This document shows positions 17,111 through 26,790 of a DNA stretch of 64,000 bases, piece by piece; the first letter of the stretch is position 1, and every line of letters begins with the position of its first letter. Source of the DNA: Anaeromyxobacter sp. (GTDB lineage Bacteria; Myxococcota; Myxococcia; Myxococcales; Anaeromyxobacteraceae). The notes below the pieces were generated by a model. The model saw only the letters and a list, made by a program, of their open reading frames with translations. It was not told where the DNA came from and did not search any database. The translations under genes and the position numbers were made by a program. The DNA lies in NCBI GenBank assembly GCA_016718565.1, contig JADKCZ010000005.1, positions 186,001 through 250,000 on the forward strand. Reading direction: 5' to 3'.

Positions 17111-18283
17111 CTACCCGAGCCGCGCCCGCGCCTGCGACAGCGCGGTGTGCACCTGCTCGAGCGCCCGCTTGGCCGCGTCCAGCTCGTCGCGGTCGCGGCG
17201 CAGCCCCACCAGCTCGGCGTGCAGCCCGTCCCGCTCGCGCGACAGCTCGCCCAGGGCCGCCCGCAGCCGCGCGCCGTCGGTGGCGGCGTCGCGCAGGTCC
17301 TCGGTGAGCCGCTCCACCTCCAGCTCGCGGTCGGCCCGCCGGCGCGCCTCGTCGTCGGCGCGGCGCGACACGTCCTCCAGCAGCCGGGCCCGCTCCTCGT
17401 CGAGGGCGGCCACGGCCTGGGCGCGCCGCAGCGCCTCGTCGCGCTCGGCCTCCAGGCCGTTCAGCTCCGCCAGCAGGTCGGCCAGCACGCCGCGCTTCTG
17501 CTCCAGCTCGCCCTCGGTGGCGCGCAGCCGCTCGCCGGCGCCGCGGGCCTCGGCGGCGGCGCGGCTGGCCTCGCCGCGGGCCGCGTCCAGGTCGGCGCGC
17601 AGCGCCTCCTCGCGCTCGCGGGCGCGCGCCAGCTCCTGCTCGAGGTCGCGGGCCAGGCCCAGCACCTTCTCGGCGGCCCGGGCCGGGTCGCCGGGGGCGG
17701 GCTCGACGCGCACGGCCGGCCTGGCGGCCTCGGCCACCCGGGCCTTGATCTTGTCGAGCCGGGCGCGCCGGGCGCCCACGTCGTCGGCCGGCGCGGCCGC
17801 CTCGGGCGCGGCGGCCAGGGCGGCGGCGATGCGGGAGGTGGCGCTGGTGATCTCGGCACCCCTCACCCCGGCCCTCTCCCCGGAGGGGAGAGGGGGAGCA
17901 GACGTGGAGGCCTCGGCGCCCCTCACCCCGGCCCTCTCCCCGGAGGGGAGAGGGGGAACAGCACCCGGGGTGGAGGCCAGGGGCCCTGCGCCTCCTCCCT
18001 CTCCCCCACGAAGTGGGGGAGAGGGTCGGGGTGAGGGGGCGCCGCTCGCCCCTGCCCGCTCCGCGGAGGCGGTCGCCACCGGCGCGGCGGCCGCGGCGGC
18101 CGCCTGCGCCGCCAGCACCAGCGCGGCCGACGGGTTCGACTCGGCGCGCGGCGAGGTGAAGGGGACGCGCACCATGTGCGGCGCCTCGTCCACCTGCCCC
18201 TCCAGGTCCAGGGTGGCGTCCGGCGCGGCGCTCTTGAGGCGCGGCTTCAGCTTGGGGACGTTGGCGTCGAAGGCCTTGCGCAT
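17111..18283 (-). CDS. pomX: PomX-like coiled-coil division-site scaffold
   Basis: In Myxococcus xanthus, PomX forms the nucleoid-bound cluster that, with PomY and PomZ, places the Z-ring. The N-terminus here, MRKAFDANVPKLKPRLK, closely matches the PomX peptide that activates PomZ ATPase, including K13 and R15. I start at ATG 18283 for that reason and because GGGAG lies 7 nt upstream; an ATG 6 nt earlier would overlap pomZ. Residues about 30-180 are Ala/Pro-rich and disordered; they contain three in-frame copies of the genome's palindromic repeat, translated as PLPSGERAGVRG. Residues about 200-390 are a continuous coiled coil. At 390 aa it is close to the 404 aa of the M. xanthus protein. Confidence 0.85.
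   Translation of the reverse strand: MRKAFDANVPKLKPRLKSAAPDATLDLEGQVDEAPHMVRVPFTSPRAESNPSAALVLAAQAAAAAAAPVATASAERAGASGAPSPRPSPPLRGGEGGGAGPLASTPGAVPPLPSGERAGVRGAEASTSAPPLPSGERAGVRGAEITSATSRIAAALAAAPEAAAPADDVGARRARLDKIKARVAEAARPAVRVEPAPGDPARAAEKVLGLARDLEQELARAREREEALRADLDAARGEASRAAAEARGAGERLRATEGELEQKRGVLADLLAELNGLEAERDEALRRAQAVAALDEERARLLEDVSRRADDEARRRADRELEVERLTEDLRDAATDGARLRAALGELSRERDGLHAELVGLRRDRDELDAAKRALEQVHTALSQARARLG
17859..18040. repeat. Three palindromic repeats inside pomX
   Basis: Two direct copies (17859-17897 and 17919-17957) and one inverted variant (about 17994-18040) of a GC-rich element with core CCCTCTCCCCGGAGGGGAGA, the same family found between genes at 25182-25390 and 37889-38016. 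All are in frame with pomX and lie in its disordered linker. Confidence 0.85.
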
Positions 18284-18285
18284 GG

Positions 18286-19236
18286 TCATGCTCCCGCGGC
18301 GCCGGGGCGCGCCGACTTCGAGATGCGGGCGAGGATCTCGAGCTGCATGGCCTCGAGATCGGTGGCGCCCTTGGAGTCCGGGTCGTACCCGAAGATCGGG
18401 CAGCCCTCGCTGGAGGCCTGGGCGAACTTGGTGCACTGCCGCACCACGCTGGCCAGCAGGTACTCGGCGTAGTGGGTCTTCAGGGCCTGCAGCGCCTCGC
18501 GGGCGATCTTGAAGGTCTGGTTGTAGGCGTTCACCACGATGAAGATGTGCTCCAGCTGGTGCGACAGGTCGGTCTCCAGCCCCTGCACGGTCTCGAAGAG
18601 CAGCCGCAGGCCGTCGTAGGAGAGGAAGTCGGCCAGCACCGGGATGATGAGGTCCTGGGCCGCCATCAGGGCGTTCAGGTTGAGCAGGCCGAAGGACGGC
18701 GGCGCGTCGAGCACCACGAAGTCGTACTGCGGCAGCACCTCGTCCACGGCCCGCTTGAGCCGGAACTCCCGCCCCGCCATGGGCATGAGCGAGAGGTCGA
18801 TGGTGGACATGGCCAGGTTGGCCGGCACGATCGACAGGCCCGGCATGCGGGTCGGCAGCGTCACCTCGGCCAGCGGCGTCTTGCGCACCAGCACGTCGAA
18901 GAGGGTGCGCGAGGCCTCGCCGCCCTCGTGGCCCAGGCACTTGGTGGCGTGGCCCTGCGAGTCGAGGTCCACCACCAGCACCTTGTAGCCGCGCTCGGCC
19001 AGCCGGTAGGCGTAGGAGGAGCTGAGCGAGGTCTTGCCGGTGCCGCCCTTGAAGTTGAGGAACAGCTGCACCCGGGGTGCGGCCACCGGCTTGGGGTAGC
19101 GCTTGAGCTTCTCGCGCAGCTCCGGCAGCACCTCCGGGCCGTAGGCGTCGCGCTTGCCGAGCGCCCCGTCCACCTGGCGGGGCGTGGCGCCGACGATCTC
19201 GGCGAGGCGCTTCACGGTGTAGCGGAGGTTCTCCAT
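18286..19236 (-). CDS. pomZ: PomZ-like ParA/MinD ATPase
   Basis: A 316-aa ParA-family ATPase. Residues 1-55 form a helix-turn-helix-like extension (TVKRLAEIVGATPRQVDGAL). The deviant Walker A is LFLNFKGGTGKTSLSSSYA with the signature Lys, switch I region LVVDLDSQGHATKCLG, and Walker B FVVLDAPPSFGLLNLNAL. In M. xanthus PomZ dimerises on ATP, binds DNA non-specifically, and carries the PomXY cluster to midcell. It sits between pomY (8 bp gap) and pomX, the same order as in M. xanthus (MXAN_0634-0636), which is the main reason to call it PomZ rather than a chromosome ParA. Confidence 0.87.
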   Translation of the reverse strand: MENLRYTVKRLAEIVGATPRQVDGALGKRDAYGPEVLPELREKLKRYPKPVAAPRVQLFLNFKGGTGKTSLSSSYAYRLAERGYKVLVVDLDSQGHATKCLGHEGGEASRTLFDVLVRKTPLAEVTLPTRMPGLSIVPANLAMSTIDLSLMPMAGREFRLKRAVDEVLPQYDFVVLDAPPSFGLLNLNALMAAQDLIIPVLADFLSYDGLRLLFETVQGLETDLSHQLEHIFIVVNAYNQTFKIAREALQALKTHYAEYLLASVVRQCTKFAQASSEGCPIFGYDPDSKGATDLEAMQLEILARISKSARPGAAGA

Positions 19237-19244
19237 GGCCTTCC

Positions 19245-20924
19245 TCAGGTGAACCACCAGCGCTCGCCGCGAGGCGTGAGCGCGCCGCGGGCGTGCAGCG
19301 CCGCCAGGGTGGCCGCCACCTGGGCCGCCGGGGCGTCGAGCGCCACCTGCAGCTCGCCGGCGGTGCGGCCGCGCAGGGCGCCGCGCACCTCGAGGAGCAG
19401 GGCCTGCTCGAAGGCCTCGTCGCCGCCGGGGCCGGCCGGCTGCCCGGCCGGCGCGACGGCCGGGGCCACCTCGAGCACGGCCAGAGCGGTGCGGCCGTGC
19501 GAGGTGGGCGGACGGATCTGGGCGGAGCGGTAGTAGGTCGCGGCCGGAGTCGCGGTCGCGGTCGCGGTTGCGGTCGCGGTCGGGGTCGCGATCTCGGTCG
19601 GGGTTGCGGTCTCGGTCGGGGTCGCGATCTCGGTCGGGGTTGCGGTCTCGGTCGGGGTCGCGGTCTCGGTCGGGGTTGCGGTCGCTGCCGGGATTGCGGT
19701 CGGGGTCCGGACCGCGGCCGCCGCCTGCTCGGTGCGGCCCGGCGCGTCGGCCAGCTCGTCCCGCCGGGCCAGCGCGCGCCCCTGGGCTCGGGCCTCCCGG
19801 TTGGTCTCGTGGCGCAGCAGGGCCCGGCGCACCAGCTCGCCCGGCCGGCCGGACAGCGCCACGCTGGCGGCCCGCGCCACGCCGGCGTCCGGGTCGCGCA
19901 GCGCCGCCACCAGCGCCTCGTCCACCACGGCCCCGCGCGTCCCGTTCAGCAGCACCGCGGCGCGCCGGCGCACCAGCGGGCTCGGGTCGGCCAGCGCGCC
20001 CACCAGGCGCGGCTGCGCCTCGCCCTCGGCCAGGGTCGAGAGCGCGGTGAGCGCCGCGGCGCGCACCTCGGGGCGGGCGTCGCCGAGCTCGCGCGCCGCC
20101 AGCGCGGCGGCGAACGGCTCCTCGAAGCGGGCCAGCGCCTGCAGCAGCGCCACCTTCACGCCGGCGTGCGCCTCGCTCCCCAGCGCGGTGGCCAGCAGCG
20201 GCGCCGAGGCCCGGGCGCCCAGCGCCTCCAGGTGGGCGATGGCGCGGAGCCGGTCGGCCGGCTCGGCGGCCGAGAGGTCCCCCATGGCCCGCTCCCACAG
20301 CACCTGGTCGGAGCGGGTGGTGAGGAAGGCCTTGAGCTTTGCGGTGTCGGCGCGGCCCAGGCCGGTGCGCCCGCCGTCGCGGAAGGCGCCCGCCAGGGCG
20401 TCCAGGGTGCCGGCCGGCACCGCGGCCGGGCGCGCCAGGTGGGCCGCCGCGCCCGGCGCCGCCAGGTCCGGGGCGCCGGCCAGCGCCGCCGCCTGCCAGG
20501 TCCGCAGCGCCTCGATCTCCGCCCGGAGCTCGGCGATGAAGGAGGCCAGGTCGGCGCCGCCCTCCTCGGGCCCCGGGGCGCCGTCGGCGCCGGCGGCGCC
20601 GCCCAGCCGGGCCCGCTCCACCAGCCCCCCCATGAGCCGCTCGCGCTCGGCCTCCAGCAGGCGGACGCGCTCGGAGAGCTCCACCTCGCTGAGCGACAGG
20701 CCGGCTTGCGCCTCGCGCAGGGCGGCCAGCTCACGCGCGGCCCCGGCCTCGGCGGTGCGGGCCGTGGCCGCGTCGGCGCGCGCCCGCTCCGCCACCTGGC
20801 GCGCCGCCAGGAGCTCCGCCTCGAGCTGCGCCACGCGGCACTCGAAGAAGACGATCTTCTCGAGCGCGCTCCGCAGGAGCTCGCCTGGATCGATGGATCT
20901 CTCGCCCGGAGGCCGCCCGCCCAT
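19245..20924 (-). CDS. pomY: PomY-like coiled-coil / HEAT-repeat / Pro-rich protein
   Basis: A 559-aa protein with the three-part layout of PomY: coiled coil at residues about 15-120 (ECRVAQLEAELLAARQVAER), HEAT repeats at about 205-370 (DRLRAIAHLEALGARASAPL; PEVRAAALTALSTLAEG; DPSPLVRRRAAVLLNG; DPDAGVARAASVALSG), then a disordered Thr/Pro tract, and a final winged-helix-like segment. I start at ATG 20924 (MGGRPPGERS); GTG codons at 20939 and 20948 are alternatives. M. xanthus PomY binds PomX, stimulates PomZ ATPase and can condense. The Thr/Pro tract consists of tandem TATPTE units. First gene of the three-gene operon. Confidence 0.83.
   Translation of the reverse strand: MGGRPPGERSIDPGELLRSALEKIVFFECRVAQLEAELLAARQVAERARADAATARTAEAGAARELAALREAQAGLSLSEVELSERVRLLEAERERLMGGLVERARLGGAAGADGAPGPEEGGADLASFIAELRAEIEALRTWQAAALAGAPDLAAPGAAAHLARPAAVPAGTLDALAGAFRDGGRTGLGRADTAKLKAFLTTRSDQVLWERAMGDLSAAEPADRLRAIAHLEALGARASAPLLATALGSEAHAGVKVALLQALARFEEPFAAALAARELGDARPEVRAAALTALSTLAEGEAQPRLVGALADPSPLVRRRAAVLLNGTRGAVVDEALVAALRDPDAGVARAASVALSGRPGELVRRALLRHETNREARAQGRALARRDELADAPGRTEQAAAAVRTPTAIPAATATPTETATPTETATPTEIATPTETATPTEIATPTATATATATATPAATYYRSAQIRPPTSHGRTALAVLEVAPAVAPAGQPAGPGGDEAFEQALLLEVRGALRGRTAGELQVALDAPAAQVAATLAALHARGALTPRGERWWFT
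19550..19690. repeat. In-frame TATPTE-coding tandem repeat in pomY
   Basis: Imperfect 6-bp and 18-bp repeats of the GGTCGC/GGTCGG/GATCTC type encode about seven TATPT(E/I) units then an alternating TA tract. Any gain or loss of an 18-bp unit keeps the frame, so it should vary in length between strains. Confidence 0.85.
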
Positions 20925-21101
20925 GAACCCGCCACCCACCCTTGCCACCCGTTGGAGATCCCGCCCAGATCACGGGACCTTGCTGCGATATCGCACACTA
21001 TCCGCTCGGGATCCGCATGGCAAATTTCTTGACGCGCCGCATGAGGCCGTGGATCGGGCGCGGGCCGCCAGGTTCACCGGGAGGCGAGGTCCCGCGACCG
21101 G

Positions 21102-22535
<1,434 letters not shown>

Positions 22536-22613
22536 CCGGGCGTTCTACGACGGCGGCGCGCCGGGGAGAAGCGGGCCGGCCCCGCCGACGCGCCGGGGCC
22601 CGTGCCCGAGGCG

Positions 22614-24692
22614 TCAGGGCGTCGGGGTCGAGGTCGAGGTCGGGGTCGAGGTCGGGGTCGGGGTCGAGGTCGGGGTCGAGGTCGGGGTCCGGGTCGGGGT
22701 CGTGTTGGCCTCGAGGAACCCCACCACCCGCTGGTAGAGCCGCAGCCGCGCCGCCTCGTCGTAGAACCCGTGCCCCTCGGTGGGCTCCACCAGCCACCCG
22801 GGCGGGCGGCCCTGCCCGGTGAGGGCCTCCTTCAGCCGCTCGGCGTGGGCCAGCGGCGTCCGCTCGTCGCGGCCGCCGTGGGCCAGGAAGACCGGCGCGG
22901 TGAGCCGGGCGGCGTTGTAGACCGGCGAGAAGGCCCGCAGCGTCGCCGGGTCCTCGCCGACGGCGCGCTTCACGTAGCCGCGCCCCAGGCCGGACCAGGA
23001 GATGTCGCCGCGCCAGTCCATCATGGTGAGGTCGTAGACGCCGGAGAGGCCGGCGGCGCAGCGGATCAGGTCCGGCGCCAGGATGGCCGCCTGCATGGCC
23101 GCGTAGGCGCCGAAGCTGGTCCCCATGGCGCAGACCCGGGTCCCGTCCACCTTGCCCTTGCGCGCCGCCCAGCGGGCGGCGTCCACCACGTCCTGCACCA
23201 TCCGGTCGCCCCAGTGGCGGTAGCCCGCCTCCTGGAACGCGGTGCCGTAGCCGCCCGAGCCGCGGTAGTTCACCTGCAGCACCGCGAAGCCCTGGCTGGC
23301 CAGGAGCTGGGCCTCCCAGTCGAAGCGCCAGGAGTCGCGCACGAAGTGCGGACCGCCGTGCGGCATGACCACCAGCGGCGGCGGCGCCGCGCCGGGCCTG
23401 GCCGCCGGCAGCGTGAGGTAGCCGTGGATGCGGAAGCCGTCGGAGGCGGCGATGTGGAAGGCCTGCACCTCCGACATCTCCTCGGGCCGGATCCAGGGGC
23501 GCACCTCCACCACCGGCTCCGCGGTCAGCTTGGCCACGTCCACCACCAGGAACTGGCCGGGGTGACGGTCGCCGGAGACGTAGGCCACGGCCACCCGGTC
23601 GTCCTCGGTGGTGTCGATGAGCTGGACGTGCTGGCCCGGGTAGGCCGCCAGCAGCCCCTCCAGCGCCCGCGCCAGCGGGTGCTCGGGCGCCACCACGTCC
23701 CAGGTCGGCAGGTCGGGGTGCGACTCGACGGCCACGGTCCGCCGCGTCTCGCGGTCGCGCAGGAAGGCCGTGGGCTCGGACAGGTCGAAGGCGGCCAGCA
23801 GCGTGCGCTGGCCGGTCTCGAGCGACACCCGGAAGAGGCCCAGCCCCTTCTGGTGCGGCTCGACCACCTCCACGGCCTGGTCCTTGGCCAGGAAGGCCAC
23901 CGGGACGCTGTCCCGGTTGAAGCCGGCCAGGCCGGTCAGCTCGCGCCACTCCCGCTCCGGCGTGCGCAGCCAGGAGTGGGAGGTGAGGGCCTGGTCGATC
24001 CCGACCGCCAGCCGCAGCTCCCCGTCGGCGTCGGTGAGCAGGCCGGCCCGGGCCACCGGGGCGGCCCCCACCTCGGTCTTCAGCCCGGTGTCGAGGTCGA
24101 GCTTCCAGAGCCGCTCGGCCCGGTCCCCCGCCTCGAGCATGGAGGTGATGGCCACCAGGATGCGCCGGTCGTCGCCGCGCAGCGTGTCCACCACGCGGGC
24201 CCAGGCCGCCTCGGGGGCGGCCTTCTTGATGAGCGACCCGGTCTGCATCTCCCCGGCGCGGTAGCCGAAGACCAGCTTGGTCTTGCCGCTCGAGGCCCAC
24301 ACCGTGGCGAGCTCGCCGCGGCTCACCGGCGCGGCCAGCGTGCCGTCCTGGTCGGCCAGCTCCACCACCACCCGGGCGTCGCTGGCCCAGTGGAAGTCGC
24401 CCGCCACGGTGGTGCCGGCCGGGTTGAAGCTGGAGACCACCGCGCGGGTGGTCAGGTCGATGAAGACGATGGCCCGGCGCCCCTCGTGCAGGGCCATGAC
24501 CGCCAGGTAGGTCCCCCTGGGCGAGATCTTGGCCGAGCGGAACCGGTCGTGGTCGGTGAAGCGCGCCAGGCCGACGGGGGCCGGCGAGCCCTCCGCCGCG
24601 GCCAGGGCCGGCGGCGCCAGCCCGGCCACCACCAGGGCCAGCGTGGCCAGGCGCCTGGCGTGGGCTGCGGCGATCGGGGCGTGGCGGCGCAT
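22614..24692 (-). CDS. S9-family (prolyl oligopeptidase-like) serine peptidase, exported
   Basis: A 692-aa protein. ATG 24692 is preceded by AGGAGGAG at good distance, and gives a Sec signal (LATLALVVAGLAPPALA). Residues about 35-400 form the beta-propeller. The alpha/beta-hydrolase domain has HGGPHFVRDSWRFDWEAQLL, nucleophile Ser in AMGTSFGAYAAMQAA, Asp in LAHGGRDERTPL and His in EPTEGHGFYDEAARL, so the triad is complete. Such enzymes cut peptides in the periplasm and may serve the peptide transporter encoded just downstream (inference). The last 25 residues are a Pro/Thr/Ser repeat coded by a hexanucleotide microsatellite, unusual at an enzyme C-terminus. Confidence 0.93.
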   Translation of the reverse strand: MRRHAPIAAAHARRLATLALVVAGLAPPALAAAEGSPAPVGLARFTDHDRFRSAKISPRGTYLAVMALHEGRRAIVFIDLTTRAVVSSFNPAGTTVAGDFHWASDARVVVELADQDGTLAAPVSRGELATVWASSGKTKLVFGYRAGEMQTGSLIKKAAPEAAWARVVDTLRGDDRRILVAITSMLEAGDRAERLWKLDLDTGLKTEVGAAPVARAGLLTDADGELRLAVGIDQALTSHSWLRTPEREWRELTGLAGFNRDSVPVAFLAKDQAVEVVEPHQKGLGLFRVSLETGQRTLLAAFDLSEPTAFLRDRETRRTVAVESHPDLPTWDVVAPEHPLARALEGLLAAYPGQHVQLIDTTEDDRVAVAYVSGDRHPGQFLVVDVAKLTAEPVVEVRPWIRPEEMSEVQAFHIAASDGFRIHGYLTLPAARPGAAPPPLVVMPHGGPHFVRDSWRFDWEAQLLASQGFAVLQVNYRGSGGYGTAFQEAGYRHWGDRMVQDVVDAARWAARKGKVDGTRVCAMGTSFGAYAAMQAAILAPDLIRCAAGLSGVYDLTMMDWRGDISWSGLGRGYVKRAVGEDPATLRAFSPVYNAARLTAPVFLAHGGRDERTPLAHAERLKEALTGQGRPPGWLVEPTEGHGFYDEAARLRLYQRVVGFLEANTTPTRTPTSTPTSTPTPTSTPTSTSTPTP
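22617..22706. repeat. Hexanucleotide microsatellite at the 3' end of the S9 peptidase gene
   Basis: About fifteen units of GGGGTC/GAGGTC run to the stop codon and encode alternating Thr-Pro and Ser-Thr residues. Unit change by 6 bp alters the tail by two residues without frameshift. Confidence 0.9.
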
Positions 24693-24839
24693 GGGGGCTC
24701 CTCCTGGCGCCGGCTGGGCGGAGCCCGGTGCAGCCGCGCAGCATACGTTCGGTACGGCCGGCCCGCCACCCCGAGGGGCGCAGTCACCGACGGCCGGTCC
24801 TGGCACCCCGCGTGCGGCCGGGGCCGCCCGGCCCCGCGC

Positions 24840-25133
24840 TCAGGCCCGGTCCAGGTCCTCCTTGCCGATGACCGGGGCCCAGGGCAGCAGCTCGTACTGG
24901 GCCACGCCGGCCTTCACGAACGGATCGCCGTCGCGCACCGCCAGCGCCGCGGCGTCGTACCCCTGGTCGGGCAGGCGCAGGAGCAGGCCGCCGCCGAAGC
25001 GCGGCTCGAACGGCCCGGAGGCCACCAGCGTGCCGGCCGCCTTGAGCGTCTTCAGGTAGGCCCGGTGCTGGTCGATGACCGCGAGGACCTCCTCGAGCGG
25101 CTTGCGGTAGCGGATGATGGCGATGACGTACAT
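24840..25133 (-). CDS. YciI-family (YCII domain) protein
   Basis: A 97-aa ferredoxin-like alpha/beta barrel protein of the YCII family: MYVIAIIRYRKPLEEVLAVIDQHRAYLKTL, then LVASGPFEP, and DGDPFVKAGVAQYELLPW with the conserved DPF motif. Start ATG 25133 has AGGAG about 7 nt upstream. Family members are poorly characterised; a proposed His/Asp catalytic pair (H of DQHRAYL, D of DPF) is present. Downstream, on the same strand, is 147 bp before the S9 peptidase start. Confidence 0.9.
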   Translation of the reverse strand: MYVIAIIRYRKPLEEVLAVIDQHRAYLKTLKAAGTLVASGPFEPRFGGGLLLRLPDQGYDAAALAVRDGDPFVKAGVAQYELLPWAPVIGKEDLDRA

Positions 25134-25181
25134 GGCTGGCTCCTGGGGACGGTGGGTTGGATCGAGTGAGGGAACGCGGGG

Positions 25182-25390
25182 CCCCTCACCCCGGCCCTCT
25201 CCCCGGAGGGGAGAGGGAGACTCAACGGGGCGCTCAGCATGCTCTGCTCGCTCTCCCCGGAGGGGAGAGGGAGACTCAACGGGGGGCTCAGCATGCTCTG
25301 CTCCCTCTCCCCCAGCTCGCTGGGGGAGAGGGCCGGGGTGAGGGGGCCGCCGGCTCGCCACGCACTGCGCTCTCCCTGCGGGGGAGAGGG
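25182..25390. repeat. Array of palindromic repeats (GERAGVRG-type)
   Basis: Contains at least four hairpin-forming elements with core CTCTCCCCGGAGGGGAGAGG (about 25188-25218, 25249-25272), the CAGCTCGCTG-centred variant (25303-25332) and a truncated copy (25370-25390). Two copies carry an identical trailer with CTCAGCATGCTCTGCT. The array fills the 286 bp between the YciI and CorC-like genes. Stems could act as bidirectional terminators, but the function is unknown. Confidence 0.85.
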
Positions 25391-25419
25391 AGCTCCTCCA
25401 TCGGGTTCGGGCTCGGGGG

Positions 25420-26703
25420 TCAGGCCTTGCCCTCGGCGGAGGGCCTGGCGGCGCGGGCGGCCCGCACCCGCGTCACCTTGCGCGGGTCGGCCTCGCTCAC
25501 GGTGAAGACCCAGCCGCGCCAGAAGAAGCGGTCGCCGCGCGCCGGGATGGCGCCGGCGATGGAGTTGAGGAAGCCGGCCAGCGTCTCCACGCCGCCGTCC
25601 TCGGGCAGGTCGGCGCCGGCGGCGCGGTTGAACTCGGCCAGCGGGGTGGAGCCCACCACCGTGAAGGAGCCGTCCGGGTGCGGCTCGACCGCCCGCCCCT
25701 CCTCGGCGTCGAACTCGTCGTGGATCTCCCCCACGATCTGCTCCAGGACGTCCTCCAGGGTGCACAGCCCCATGACCCCGCCGTACTCGTCCACCACCAG
25801 CGCCATGTGCAGCTTCTTGCGCTGCAGCTCGCGCAGCAGCTGCTCCACCGGCTTCGACCAGGGCACGAAGTGGGCCGGGCGCAGGAGGTCGCCGAGCAGG
25901 ATCAGCTCCGGGCTGGCCAGGAGCGGCACCAGGTCGCGGGCGTGCAGGACGCCCACGATCTGGTCGAGGTGCTCGCGGTACACCGGCACCCGCGAGTGGC
26001 CCTCCTCGGCCAGCAGCCGCAGGATCTCCGGCACCGGGGTGCCGAGCTCCACCGCCAGCACCTCGGTGCGCGGCACCATCACGTCGCGGGCCACCTTCTC
26101 GCGGAACTCGAAGACCGCGTGGATGAGCTCGCTGGTGGCCGCCCCCTGGCCCTGGGCCTTGGCGTACTCGCTCAGGGCCCGCTCCATCTCCGCCAGCGGT
26201 GGGCGCGGCAGCGTGAAGCGGGCGTGGCCGGCGCCCAGCAGCGCCAGGAGCTGCCCCACCGGGCGCAGGAGCACCCGCAGGCCGCGCACCGGCACGGCCA
26301 GGGCCAGCGCCACCGCCTCGCCGTGGGCCGCCCCCAGCCCGCGCCCCACCGCCGCCAGCAGCAGCGAGAGCGCCGCGCCGAGCAGGGCGGCCAGCAGGCC
26401 GGCCGCGAAGGCGGCCCGGTCCGGGAAGAGGAGCACGCCGGCGGTGCCGGACATCAGGCCGGCCAGCAGCACGGTGCTGGTCTCCACCACCCGGATGGTG
26501 GCGCCGGTGCCCTCCGGGTCGCGCGCCAGCGCCGCCAGGCAGCGGGCCCGCCGGGTGGCGCCGGGGGGCGCGCCCAGCGCCAGGGCGCGCGGCTGCCCGG
26601 TGGCCACCAGCGCCGCCTCCACCGCGGCCGCCAGGGCGCGCAGGACGACGAGCAGCAGCACCGCGCCGAGCGCCTGGAGCGCCTTGGTGACCTGCGGGTC
26701 CAT
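25420..26703 (-). CDS. CNNM/CorC-family membrane protein with CBS pair (hemolysin-like)
   Basis: A 427-aa protein starting MDPQVTKALQALG. Residues 1-170 form a degenerate DUF21-type membrane domain with three or four helices (LLLVVLRALAAAVEAALVAT; AAFAAGLLAALLGAALSLLL). Residues about 190-330 are a CBS pair recognised by RDVMVPRTEVLAVELGTP, GHSRVPVYREHLDQIVGVLH and ALVVDEYGGVMGLCTLEDVL. The last 80 residues are the CorC_HlyC domain (VVGSTPLAEFNRAAGADLPE). Homologues are linked to Mg or Co efflux. The membrane domain lacks the strongly conserved DUF21 residues I would expect, so transport activity is uncertain. Confidence 0.9.
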   Translation of the reverse strand: MDPQVTKALQALGAVLLLVVLRALAAAVEAALVATGQPRALALGAPPGATRRARCLAALARDPEGTGATIRVVETSTVLLAGLMSGTAGVLLFPDRAAFAAGLLAALLGAALSLLLAAVGRGLGAAHGEAVALALAVPVRGLRVLLRPVGQLLALLGAGHARFTLPRPPLAEMERALSEYAKAQGQGAATSELIHAVFEFREKVARDVMVPRTEVLAVELGTPVPEILRLLAEEGHSRVPVYREHLDQIVGVLHARDLVPLLASPELILLGDLLRPAHFVPWSKPVEQLLRELQRKKLHMALVVDEYGGVMGLCTLEDVLEQIVGEIHDEFDAEEGRAVEPHPDGSFTVVGSTPLAEFNRAAGADLPEDGGVETLAGFLNSIAGAIPARGDRFFWRGWVFTVSEADPRKVTRVRAARAARPSAEGKA

Positions 26704-26790
26704 GAAGCCCGAGAAGCTACCAGAACGGGGCCGGCCAGACGTCGGCACGGGCGGGGCGCGCCGCCACCCCCGTCCGAGCCGGGGGGGGGC

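Noticed and set aside
19550..19690. Possible CRISPR or regulatory array from repeated GGTCGCGG units
   Set aside because: The repeat is contiguous and in frame in pomY, coding TATPTE units.
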